The notes under the pieces: model-generated
Told to the model about the DNA's origin: nothing
The model's database searches: none
What the model saw: the letters and a program-made list of their open reading frames with translations, nothing else
Assembly: GCA_025266875.1 (NCBI GenBank)
Contig: JALLLT010000044.1
Span: forward strand, 294,105 to 358,104
Direction of reading: 5' to 3'
Length of the DNA stretch: 64,000 nt
Source: Fennellomyces sp. T-0311
Lineage: Eukaryota > Mucoromycota > Mucoromycetes > Mucorales > Lichtheimiaceae
Part shown: piece after piece, positions 1-10,265 of the stretch
Numbering within the stretch: the stretch's first letter is position 1
Layout of the letters: each line of letters starts with the position of its first letter
Position numbers and translations under genes: made by a program

Positions 1-40
1 CAAGATCAGCGAAGAAGACGCAGCCGCCGCCAAGGAAATC

Positions 41-1452
41 ATGGCTTCCTTTCAAGAAGACGACGAGGACATGGGCGAAGAAGCAGCAGTGGATGTGACC
101 TTGCTGGAATCGCTCGAAGCAAGTGTCAGGGGATATCCACTTCAATGAGGCAGCCTAACCTTACTTTAGACACGCGGCATTCCGCCAGGCGACATAAAGA
201 AACTCAAAGAGGCAGGCTACCATACTGTCGAGTCGGTCACGTACACGCCCAAGAAGGCGCTTGTGGCCATCAAAGGTCTTTCGGAAGCCAAGATTGAAAA
301 GATCATCAAAGAGAGTACATGCGTTCATTCTTTGCGTTCTTGTTTACGTGCACGGGCTTCTTAACCTGTGCAGCACTTTAGGCAGCAGTATCGTCAACCT
401 TGGTTTTACCACCGCAATGGAAGTGCATCAACGTCGCTCTGAGCTGATCCGTATCACGACAGGATCAAGAGAGCTGGACAAGATCCTTGGTGGTGGCGTT
501 GAGACTGGCTCCATCACCGAGCTGTTTGGTGAATTCCGTACTGGGAAAACCCAGTTGTGCCACATGCTTGCTGTCACTTGTCAGGTAAGGCTCCTTTCCA
601 CATGCCGCTTGACAAGTTCGCTCATGATCGCTTTCTTGTAGCTTCCATTCGCGCAAGGTGGAGCCGAGGGTCGCTGTCTTTACATTGACACCGAAGGAAC
701 CTTTCGTCCTACGCGCATCTTATCCACGGCTCAAAGGTTGGCTCTTTTCTTGCATAAGGATATTAATCCAAAAGCATGTAGATTCCATTTATCCAGCGAA
801 GACGCCCTAAACAACATTGCATGTGCCCGAGCCTATAATGTGGATCATCTGGAAGCCTTGCTTGTCCAATCGTCCGCCTTGATGGCTGAATCTCGGTACG
901 TATTTCTACTCTCCTGATGAATGCTGTTTCTCTTTTTTTTTCACCAGCCTTATTGAGCAGATTCTCGCTCCTGGTTGTGGACAGTGCCATTGCTTTGTTC
1001 CGAACGGATTATTCTGGTCGGGGCGAACTTTCTGCACGACAAACACACCTTGCACGCTTCCTTCGATATCTTCAACGTCTGTCCGACGAGGTAGACAGAG
1101 TAGGATGATGATAGGGGGGTCATGATCGGCTTAATATTCCTGACAGTATGGTGTGGCGGTGGTCATTACGAATCATATGGTCTCTCAGCCAGACGGATCA
1201 ACATCCATGTTCAACCCAGATCCGAAAAAGCCAACTGGTGGAAACATTATTGCCCATGCCTCGTGCACCCGGTATATACTTGTTACCAACTGTGCATTGA
1301 TAACTATGCTTACACTTTTCCATAGACTCTATCTGCGGAAGGGCCGAGGCGAGAACCGTATTTGCAAGGTCTATGATTCGCCGTCCCTTCCAGAAACAGA
1401 GACCATGTTTTCTATTGCTGAGGATGGCATTAACGATGTCCGCGATGACTAA
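41..1452 (+). CDS. RAD51: RAD51 recombinase, 8 exons
   Basis: Eukaryotic RecA-family strand-exchange recombinase that forms nuclear filaments on single-stranded DNA during homologous recombination. Exons: 41-124, 170-314, 382-584, 642-736, 782-895, 961-1090, 1147-1271, 1326-1452. They sum to 341 codons including the stop, so 340 residues, almost exactly the length of human RAD51 (339). Visible features: an N-terminal helix-hairpin-helix region (roughly residues 30-85), Walker A GEFRTGKT at 126-133, Walker B LLVVD at 217-221, then [14 protein letters not shown] and the GGNIIAHAS block. The start at 41 (atcATGgct) is chosen because it gives the family length; the frame stays open to the window edge, so an upstream start cannot be excluded. 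All seven introns are 45-67 nt GT-AG. Family assignment is very secure; only the first residues are uncertain. Confidence 0.95.
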
Positions 1453-2528
1453 AAACAAAAAATGGATACGTCTCGTAGCGGTGCAAACTAGAAAATGCAA
1501 ATATATCAAAGCATATGCCTAGCTTGGACGTCATGCTGCTTTCATGGCAGCGAGAATAAGAATAAAATTGCATCTCCATATATTTGACTTGGCGCTGGGT
1601 ACTTGATCATCACGCTGATCTGGGTATGCAGCTCATTCAAAGGAGGAGTTTTCAGGGGAGACTCTACCTTGGGATATTCTGCAAGCTACTGCAGAATATG
1701 AAGTGCTGATCAGAAGCCCTCGTGCTCTTGCGGAATAAACTTTTTGGTCCTTGATCTTTTTCGGTGCTCTGCGCCCAGCCTACAAAGCTACCATCATGTC
1801 GATAGCGAGTTGTAAGTGAATAAAAAGACGCAGATATCCTGAACAGCTGTTAGAAAAACGCACATCGTAGACTACGGGTTCGAAACAAAAGCGCACTATA
1901 GGTAATAATTTTACAGCTCTTGAAATGATTATCTGGAACGGACTATCCTCGCATCGATGTGGCGACCATAGCTAGAGTCAGTTTATGAAGACTGCTGCGG
2001 CGCACTTTTTGTCGATTACTTTGATCGACACGTTCGGTACCATACTTTCTGTGGTAAATTCACATACCACACGTTAAGGCCAGACTAATAGTTTGCTCTG
2101 GTATACGTAAACTAGATCGCTTTAGATATATCCTGACTGTAGAGCAAAACTGAAATATGGGCAGTGTGTGGTGTACACACGAGGGCATTTATGGAAGTCA
2201 ACTGCCATGTTAGAGTGTGCCAGTGCTGATAGACATCTAGTCGATAGCCGGCTTTGCATCAACGTATTCGTAAACAACTGACAATAAGTAAACAATCAGC
2301 GAGTTGGTCATGAGAATGAACATGTATGGCTAGCACTCTTCTATTTACTATGATACATATAATGGTGATACAGCATGCTCGGGAATGGCAATTGTACTTT
2401 TGAGCCATTTTACGATAGTTACCATCGTTGTGAACTACACTTGTATGGGAGATGACATTGAAAGATGTGGGGTTTAAAAGATGCAAATGCGAAAAACATG
2501 CGCAAATAAGCGTCATGTGAAAGGCAGA
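1453..2528. other. intergenic region between convergent genes
   Basis: About 1.1 kb between the stop of RAD51 and the stop of the siderophore transporter. AATAAG/AATAAA-like signals for RAD51 lie near 1554-1567. The short open frames inside have no recognisable motif, and I see no RNA gene or repeat. Confidence 0.5.
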
Positions 2529-4693
2529 TCAAAGAGCTGTCTTTTTGGTATTGGCAGGTTCTTCAAAAAGAGCTTTTTCTAATAAAAAAATGTATAAAGA
2601 GTGAGATCCGTACATTCTGGAATGTCAGATGTGTATTGTCTTACCTGACATTGGATGCTCATGCTTTCCCGCCTCTTCTCCATCCAACTCTGCGGGATCG
2701 CCTTCCCTTACTTCAGCCAAATTCACGTTTTCTTTCAAGCCGAAAGTCTTCATGGGCAATGTAAAGGCAAACGTAAGAGCCGATATACACAATGCAATAA
2801 TATTGATAACCTGTTGTGTTTCAGCATAAGCAAGCACAACTCCTTCATGTTGTTCGCCAGTAAGACTTTGTGCGTACTGAATACTGCCTATGACTTTGAG
2901 AGCGTCGACCTCGGGCGCATACTTTGCAAGTTGGTTGGGAAGCATGTTGTTCCAGATGGTACCTGCCATTGTTGAGCCAATACTGGCGGCAATGGAGCCG
3001 CCCAGTTGGTAAAGAGCAGTGACCATCGCAAGATCTATATTGTTATGAGTTACTTTTTTTTTCACAGAACAACACCATTGTCACTATACCATTGTGTGGG
3101 ACCGAGGATTGAATTGCGACTGTGACAGGTAGGTCAAGCAGTCCACTTCCCAAACCAACGATCAGCTGGGCAACAACGATAAACGCATCCGAAGAGGATG
3201 GCCAACGAGAAGCATACAAAAGTCCCATACCGAGGATCATTAGAGCAATTCCAGCATATACATATGGGCGCCACATGCGAGTGCGCATCATCATGTAGCC
3301 GACTATCACTTGAATAACAATGTATCCCACATTGTAACCACGGCCTAGCAAAACTGACTTGGATTCATCGATTTTACGGGTAACTTGGAAGTATGCCAAC
3401 AAGTATTGCCATTCAGTAGCTTGGATAATGGTGACAGTTGATGTAGCAAGAACACCCCAGAAAGGAGTATAGTTGGGCCAATTCGCCATAGGGATCAATG
3501 GCTTGGTGGCGTACCTCCATTCATAAATGAACAGAACAACCCAGCAAGCAGCACCACCGCAGATGGTACCAATAACTCGTGCTAAAAGTACCATGTGTTC
3601 TTTAGTAATTCTTGCGAGAAAGTATTGTAAAGAATGACTTACAATTGGACCATCCTCCCCATGTATACAAGGCAAGCACCAAAGGAAGCAAGGTCATTGT
3701 AAGAGCGCCGACTAGTAGAATACAGCCAATAGTATCGATTGCTTCCAGATAGTATCCGATACTTTGCAACACTGTCCGATGGTTGTCTTTTTCTCGACGG
3801 GCATTCTTGTACTCTTGGAATAGCCCTTCTTTGTAAACTTTATACTGCACCTTCCATAGGCCGTAAATAAGAGGAAGATTGCCAACCAAGACCACAAGCG
3901 GAAGATGGCCGTACCCTATCGTGTGGCATATAAGTATTCCCTGGACCATGAGATAATAAGTAACTTACCCCAGCGCCATAAATCTCTGTCAATAAAAGAC
4001 TGTGCGACAATTGGGCAAACAAAAAGATTGATGATTTGCGGAAAGTGAAAAACACCATGATAAAAGCCACGGGAAGCAATATCGGTCATGTCTAGTACGT
4101 ATTGACAAGTTAATATCCTTATAAGACGCTTTTGACGGCCTAATTTTGCACACCTGCGATCAGGATATGGCCAAGAATGGTGACACCTGAAGCACCAAAC
4201 GTATATAAGATTTGTCCACCCTACAGCCGTTGCTTAATAATAGGATGGCAAATTATATGCGATGAACTGACCACCACTGTTGCAAAGCTTTGTGCTGTTG
4301 CCATAACAATGTAAGAGACGACATAGATCACTATTGCAATTGTAAGCATTTCTGTACGGCCAAACAAATCCGACAGCTTGCTGTATGTTGGGAACAACAC
4401 CGACTGTAAGATGTATGTCACGGTGCTGATGACACTCATGTAATTGTTGGAATCGAAAATACTGGTTACTCTTGTAAGCATAGTGTATGACAGATTTGAT
4501 TCCCAAGACGTGCTGAATGTCAGCAGGATCAAACTATCAAAACGCAATTAGAATACATGTATAAACAACCAAACAAAAAAACTATTTGCCCGCAATAGAT
4601 AATCCACATATCGAATCGGTTCCATACTGTCTTAAACAAGGAGATCTTCTTGACACCAGGAAGATGTTTGATGTCATTTTTGACCAAAACCAT
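2529..4693 (-). CDS. Siderophore-iron type MFS transporter, 8 exons
   Basis: Plasma-membrane or vesicular major facilitator of the fungal ARN/SIT/MirB-like siderophore-iron group, expected to import ferric siderophore with protons. Exons in coding order: 4693-4590, 4533-4272, 4220-4154, 4091-3969, 3915-3643, 3581-3090, 3034-2645, 2578-2529; 586 residues. Evidence: many hydrophobic segments, the loop KLSDLFGRTE after the early helices (MFS motif A type), DMTDIASRGF between helices, and the C-terminal block YQLGGSIAASIGSTMAGTIW typical of this group. The N-terminal tail before the first helix is short (about 27 residues). The last intron (2644-2579) was inferred because it restores a charged 17-residue tail; if it is retained the protein ends at 2625 instead. 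Intron 1 has a GC donor. The substrate (rhizoferrin, ferrioxamine or other) cannot be read from sequence. Candidate GATA sites lie upstream. Confidence 0.85.
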
Positions 4694-5115
4694 TTTCAGC
4701 AATTCAGTGGAGACTGGTAGGAATATTTTGTATCACTCTATAACAGAGTAGGTGGAAGAGAAGGAAATGTCTTGAGAGGAATAAAAAAAAGCACAAAACC
4801 AGACCGCTTTTAAAGGACCGGATGCTACAATTGATCTTTTTTTATTGTATTGAAATGTATATATTATTTTGGGGCCCGAGCCCAAAATTATGAAGGCACA
4901 AGGAGAGGATACCTAGCGATGAGCGCATTCAAATGATAGTTTGCTATGATAAAATTCCACACGGAACGTTCAAGTACACAGCACCGACGTATCGCCTAGA
5001 TAGTCTGCATGACCAGTCCAATGACTGGTAAGTTTTGTGGCCTAATATCTCTTGGTGACCAGAAACAGAGGTGTGCTACAATTGACCCGCAAAAGAATGT
5101 TTCTATAAAAGGGAT

Positions 5116-5132
5116 ATCTGATGATCTGATCA
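5116..5132 (+). promoter_or_regulatory. tandem near-matches to the iron-GATA site
   Basis: Two overlapping-phase copies, ATCTGATGA (5116-5124) and ATCTGATCA (5124-5132), each one base from ATCWGATAA, about 430 nt upstream of the siderophore transporter start. They could form a paired GATA-factor site. Another one-off match, ATCAGATTA, is at 5850-5858. Confidence 0.25.
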
Positions 5133-5637
5133 TGCTTTTCTGGATATACAAGCTCTGAAAATGCCTCTTGATTGTCAAGAGAAATGGCAAGCCCTATGTG
5201 GATCCAAGGGAGCAACATGTGTAGTCTCTAGAAAGCGTAATGACTGTCTGTTAGTGCTGCTCTACAGTATCATTTTTCTTGTCCCACGCTGTAGGACCCT
5301 GTAATCGTGGCAACGTTGCATCCGAATATCCTTCACATTGGAAACGATGGAAGCACCGATCGTCCTATTGTTGCACACAGTCTTTCGATTGCGGACCCAA
5401 GTTTTCTTCTGTTCAATATGAAGAACGGGTAACTCTTGCTGAATTCGCATGGCTTGTGTACAACATATCTGTATTTCAATGCTACGATGAGCAAAACACC
5501 ATTATATTTTTACTTGTTTTGGCATATCATTCGATAAATCATTTTTTTTAAACTGTTGGGTACTACCCAATTTTATTCTTTTTGCCAATATCAGTAATCG
5601 GTCTGGGGCAGTTAAAGTACAGAAGAAAAAAAAGAAG

Positions 5638-5646
5638 TTATCAGAT
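5638..5646 (-). promoter_or_regulatory. candidate iron-GATA factor site (exact)
   Basis: Reads ATCTGATAA on the minus strand, the strand of the transporter gene about 945 nt downstream. ATCWGATAA is the known consensus for fungal iron-responsive GATA repressors (Fep1/SREA/Urbs1 family), which silence siderophore uptake in high iron. The match is seen; the function is inferred. Confidence 0.35.
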
Positions 5647-6050
5647 CGTTTCACACATCTTCATGTCAGGTACACAAAGAATCGTTCAATTTCGGGATCG
5701 TGCTTGGAATGCCTTGTCCAGGCAGCCAGATGTGCCAAAAATCATATGTTTGCCAAGTATAACGATTCTCGTTATTATGACGTACGTTACTTTTAGAAAA
5801 ATAAAAGCTTCGCTGTTCTGAGAATTAATCAGTCGATCCGAATACCAAGATCAGATTATCACCTTTTAAATTATCTTCACCTACACTTACCATGGTCGAT
5901 TGCCACTCTCGCTTTTTGCACACCCCCGGTTTTTGCATACCCACAGTTTTTGTACTACATTTTCTGAAAACCGCCTGTGCAAAATACGGGGCTCCACCGT
6001 ATATCGATAGGGAAGAACCAAATAACCATGGATGAGAACATTTTTATTAA

Positions 6051-7912
6051 TCAATCTGCTATCGATACGTATATATCTCCTCCTCGGCGATTGAGGACCT
6101 TCCTTGCATTTATAAGCTTGTACATGACACTGCTGTATTGGCACGTGCATGGAGCTGTCATTGTTGACTCAGATGCATGAATGACATGTACATTGATTAG
6201 CCCAAAAAATCCAGTGATAATATATTCGGGGTTGATGTATTGCAGCACCTGGCAATCCAACGAAAGCTCCTTGATATTGACAACCTTGCTTTTATCGGTC
6301 ATCCAGGCTCGCAATGCACTTGCGACGGCGTAGATGGATTCGCTGCTGCATTTGGATAGGCGAATAGTTTCGAGTTCCTTGAGATGAACGAGCGCGTTCA
6401 ATATTCCAAGTGCGTTGCTATTGTAATAGCTTAGAGATATCGTCCTTAATTTTGTCCAGCCGGAAACCAACGCGAATAGCATTGACTGCGTGTGATTATC
6501 AATATTTGTAAAACAATTACTGACAGAGCCGAGCGTTGCTCTGTCGATATTAACAAGTGGATACTTTTGCATAGCAGCAAGCGCTTGTTGAAAAAAGCGA
6601 CTTTTTACATCGGGCAATGCAATGACGCGTAATGTCGAATGATGTATTCGCAACAAGTTCTCCAGTGTTGATGCTTCCAACCCGATGCCATTGTGAGAAA
6701 TATCTAATAACGTTAACCCTCGATGCGACTGTCCTGATTTTGGTGGTAGATAATGCTTGCGAAAGTTGACAAAGTCGTTCATATCCTCTTGGTCCTCTTT
6801 TTTCACGATGGACAGCCATTGGAGATGCGGGCAGTGGATATTCAGTGAGCGAAATATTGAATCATGATTGACGTGATCGACCGGGTTCCACAAAAGTAGC
6901 TGAAGATGTGTGCACTTTTTTAGAATGTCAGGTAAAAATGTATTCGATTGTTGGTATTCATTGCCAAGGTCAATGACGAGTTCTCGGAGCGCCAGGCGCT
7001 TTCGTTGTGATGTGCTTGTTTGGTGTCGGTGGTACCAACTGCCTCGTTTTGTGCCTTTATGCTGCTTGTAGTACAATTTCACAAGCAGTGGACAATGGTT
7101 CAGTACGGAGCTGAACACAACCTCGGGCGTGATGGCGCAACGGCTAAGATAAAGTGTAGTCAAGTTGGAGCTCGATGTATTTAAAACCCTGGAAAGAGTA
7201 TGTGGGTTCACCTGTTGCATTGCTTCAATATCTAAAAATCAATGGATCTGTAAGCATGGCATTTTTCTAAATATAGGAAATAGGTATACGTACGCATTGA
7301 CATCAATTGGGAGTAGTGAGTATCTGCCATCAAATCCAGGAATGCATCTGCAAACTCTTGATGATATTTTGAAGAACCACGAAGTATAAGTTCATTGATT
7401 TGCTTCCGATACAGCACGCTCTCAAAAAGTTGTACATGTTTCCTTGATGCGTTTGTTCGGATGGTATTCCAAAAATAGGGCCACCCAAGAAGGAACCAGG
7501 ACCACTGTCTGTTGACACTAGCACACCGGAGCAAGTCGCGTTGACCGAGGTGCTGGAAGATGCACTCAAGTATATCAAAGTTCAGTTTGGTGAAAAGCCG
7601 GTCATCTGTCTCTTTCAGCGCGTTTGGTGATGTTACGTGAAGGTTTTTCTTCGGTTGCTGTCGTGTACTTGGTATCGCTGTATGCGTCTTTTCTCGAAAT
7701 GGATACACCGTGGTGTCAATAACGACATAAACGTCGGCCAGGTGTGGAATATATTGAGCCAGTTGAAACGCATTGTCAATGCAGTCAGGATCAGTGCGTT
7801 TTCCTGCATATGCGCTGTCTGTGCGGCGCCGGGATAATTTTTTTGTTGAACTATTGCCGTTTATTATGGATTGCACCGTGGAAGTCATGGCCTCTGTGTG
7901 TTGAGATAGCAT
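6051..7912 (-). CDS. F-box / leucine-rich repeat protein, 2 exons
   Basis: Putative substrate receptor of an SCF (Skp1-cullin-F-box) ubiquitin ligase. Exons 7912-7294 and 7231-6051, intron 62 nt; 599 residues. The F-box lies at about residues 108-150 (LNFDILECIFQHLGQRDLL...NRQWSWFL...WPYFWNTI). It is followed by irregular leucine-rich repeats through the C-terminal two thirds, for example LTTLYLSRC, LTLLDISHNGIG and IRLSKCSSES. Before the F-box there is a stretch (CIDNAFQLAQYIPHLADVYV) that aligns in position with the TPR of the neighbouring gene but looks eroded. Together with the next gene it forms a tandem same-strand pair with the same intron position relative to the F-box, which suggests a local duplication. 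The target protein is unknown. Confidence 0.85.
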
Positions 7913-8392
7913 TTTTGGAGAGAAGAAAACATGAAGCGTGCAAAGATGAATAACATATAAAAAGTAGCCATTGAATCATTTGTAGCTTGGATGGTGCGAG
8001 CCAGTTGCCAGTGTGTCACGCATCATGTGGGTCGGAGAATCCATTTTCGTCGTGAGAAGAAGGTTTTAATTTGTCTAACGATAAGCCTTATCAAATTATT
8101 TCAAGCCCCAACGTTATCGCAGGCTTACCTGTATCCATACATCTTTGGCTGCTGTCCATTCCTTGCCCACAATTCATCAAAGAGGTACCCAATCATTCCT
8201 TCTAGTCGGGTGCTTATACAAGTTGAATCTCGAATCCAGATATACTTCCTTAGAATATATAGGATCACGTATAGTTTATTACGTAATTGTGTGCGTAAAA
8301 TAAGAATAACACAGTTTGTTTTTATGCAAAATGAATATGAATACAGAAATATAATACAAGCTCAATTGATAATAGTAAAGTACATTAATTGC
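7913..8392. other. intergenic between tandem F-box genes
   Basis: 480 bp containing the promoter of the downstream F-box gene and the 3' end of the upstream one. AT-rich near 8210-8400. No further gene was recognised. Confidence 0.5.
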
Positions 8393-10265
8393 TTAATTCT
8401 TTGTTCGATGGAATTTTCCGTTTCGCTCACGTAATATGGAATCTAGACGGGACTCGCTTGCATGATCGATCTTGTTACCCTTTGTACGCAAAACCAAGTT
8501 CTTCACAGTATGCCATTGATGGATCACCTTGACAAGATCGCGATGCATGAAGCTGAGATCGAGCGTGTCAACTTGGGTATGGGGCACGGAAGCAAGCTGG
8601 AGCAACGATTTGGCAGTGAAACCGCGACAACCATTAATGCGCAAGCTTCGAAGTTTGGTGCATCGCAAGACAAGAGACTGTAAGACTTGATCTGTCACGA
8701 GCGGGATTTCAGGGTCAGTGGTTTGGTCAACCACAGCAAGTGCTTCTAAGGAAGGACAATGGAAAACAAGGGTGCCAAGTGCTTCGGCAAAATTTGCTGA
8801 TGGTTGTATGCCGTGGTCTATGGGTCGTGAGTAAATCCAAAGTTCACGCAGATTGGATAGCATGTCACCGAGGTACGCAAGTCGATAAAGGAACTCGGAT
8901 GTAACCACTTGACCGTCATGATGTAAATATAAAAGCTCGATGGTCTGCCGATGATTTTTGACGATGCGAACAAGATCGTCACTCGTCGCATTATACCCGT
9001 CATTGCCAGCCAGAACTAATCGACGTAACCCTTGCGTTTTTCCTTCTTCATGACATGTCCAATCCTCGTGCAAGGTTGTTTTCGGTATCTGACACTCGCG
9101 ATTGATAACCAAATTTTGGATCCGTGGACATGCTTCGTTGACAGCCGATATGATATCGCCGTGGGGTATCGGATCATGCGAATCCAAAACGAGATGTTGA
9201 AGACCGGAACATTTTCGGATGATGTCGATCAGCACTTTTCCATTATCTTGGCAGATGAATTGTCCTTCACCAAAGGAGATCTCGAGATGGGTAATTCCGA
9301 GAGGTACGTTGTAGGGATTGATCGACGATGATGAGTTGAGACTTTGTTCGCTTGGCGGTTTGAGCTTCCGATTACTGTCTGATGATCCCCGATAAGTGAA
9401 CCGTTTGGCTTTCTTGCAACCGACAAGGATATCACCCAGTAGCGTGTCCGAGGAAAGTTGGACGTTGCTAAACTCGATGGATTGCAAAGGCTGCGATTGT
9501 AAGTCATCAAGCAAAGCCGTTGGAATACGATGAAGCGACACGTTCTCGAAATCTAAAACGAAACCGTCAGACAATAAGTCTTGTCACGACAAAAAAATAA
9601 AGTGCATTACATAATAATTCGACGGGATCATAGTGCTCTTGAAGAACGGAAACAAACGATAATGCATTGGGAATCAAGGGCTCGTGGAGAACACCAATGT
9701 ACTTGATAGTGCTGCCTTGTCCCAACAGGTATTCACGAAAGGATTCCGGATCGAGCTGTGGTACTTGTATTTTCAGCAAATGCCAGAACCAAGGCCATTC
9801 GATGATAAATTGAAACCAGGGCTCACAGACAGTTGTGCATTTGATCAAATCGGCGAGGGAGAGGTGGCTGAAAATAAGGCTAATAATGTTATACGCAAAA
9901 GTGCTGTCTTTCCTGAGCACAGGAACAGGTGGGCCTTCGCGCCGTTTTATCTCTGCTTCTACTGCCTTTCGGTTGCGTTCCAGAAGTGAGTAACTCGAGA
10001 TAATGTCCGGCACACGTTCAAGACCCTTCTTGTACGTCGATAAGGCTGCTTCGAGATTGTCCTTTTTTAGATAAACCCGGCCGGCAAGGAGATAGCCTTT
10101 TGGAGACGTCGGTGCGATACTTTTCATTTCATCGGCAATCAAGAGCAATCGGTCGAAATCCTCTAATGGAGTAGCCGTAGCCTTGGCATCTAGTTGAGCA
10201 AGCCGAGTACCCGTCGATGTCATCGCTGTCGATACAGCTTCGATCCCTCTTCGAAGCAAATGCAT
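8393..10265 (-). CDS. TPR / F-box / leucine-rich repeat protein, 2 exons
   Basis: Putative SCF ubiquitin-ligase receptor. Exons 10265-9611 and 9552-8393, intron 58 nt; 604 residues. Order: TPR-like helices at about 36-90 (LLIADEMKSIAPTSP then GRVYLKKDNLEAALSTYKKG), F-box at about 124-165 (YNIISLIFSHLSLADLIKC...WFQFIIEWPWFWHLL), then leucine-rich repeats to the end (LQSIEFSNVQL, LRRLVLAGNDG, LRSLRINGCRGF, VDTLDLSFMHR). This TPR+F-box+LRR layout resembles Pof1/Pof3-type fungal F-box proteins, as a family recollection rather than an ortholog call. It is the better preserved member of the tandem pair. The start at 10265 is preceded by T-rich and A-rich tracts on the coding strand and gives an in-frame TPR. 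Confidence 0.88.

Larger units (their letters stand above)
4694..6050. other. intergenic region upstream of the transporter
   Basis: About 1.36 kb separating the start of the transporter (-) from the 3' end of the first F-box gene (-). It should hold the transporter promoter. It carries one exact ATCWGATAA and three near matches (listed separately). Small open frames here have no recognisable domain. Confidence 0.5.

Noticed and set aside
1866..1900. GGTTCGAAAC resembling a tRNA B box
   Set aside because: No matching A box, acceptor stem or anticodon arm could be folded around it.
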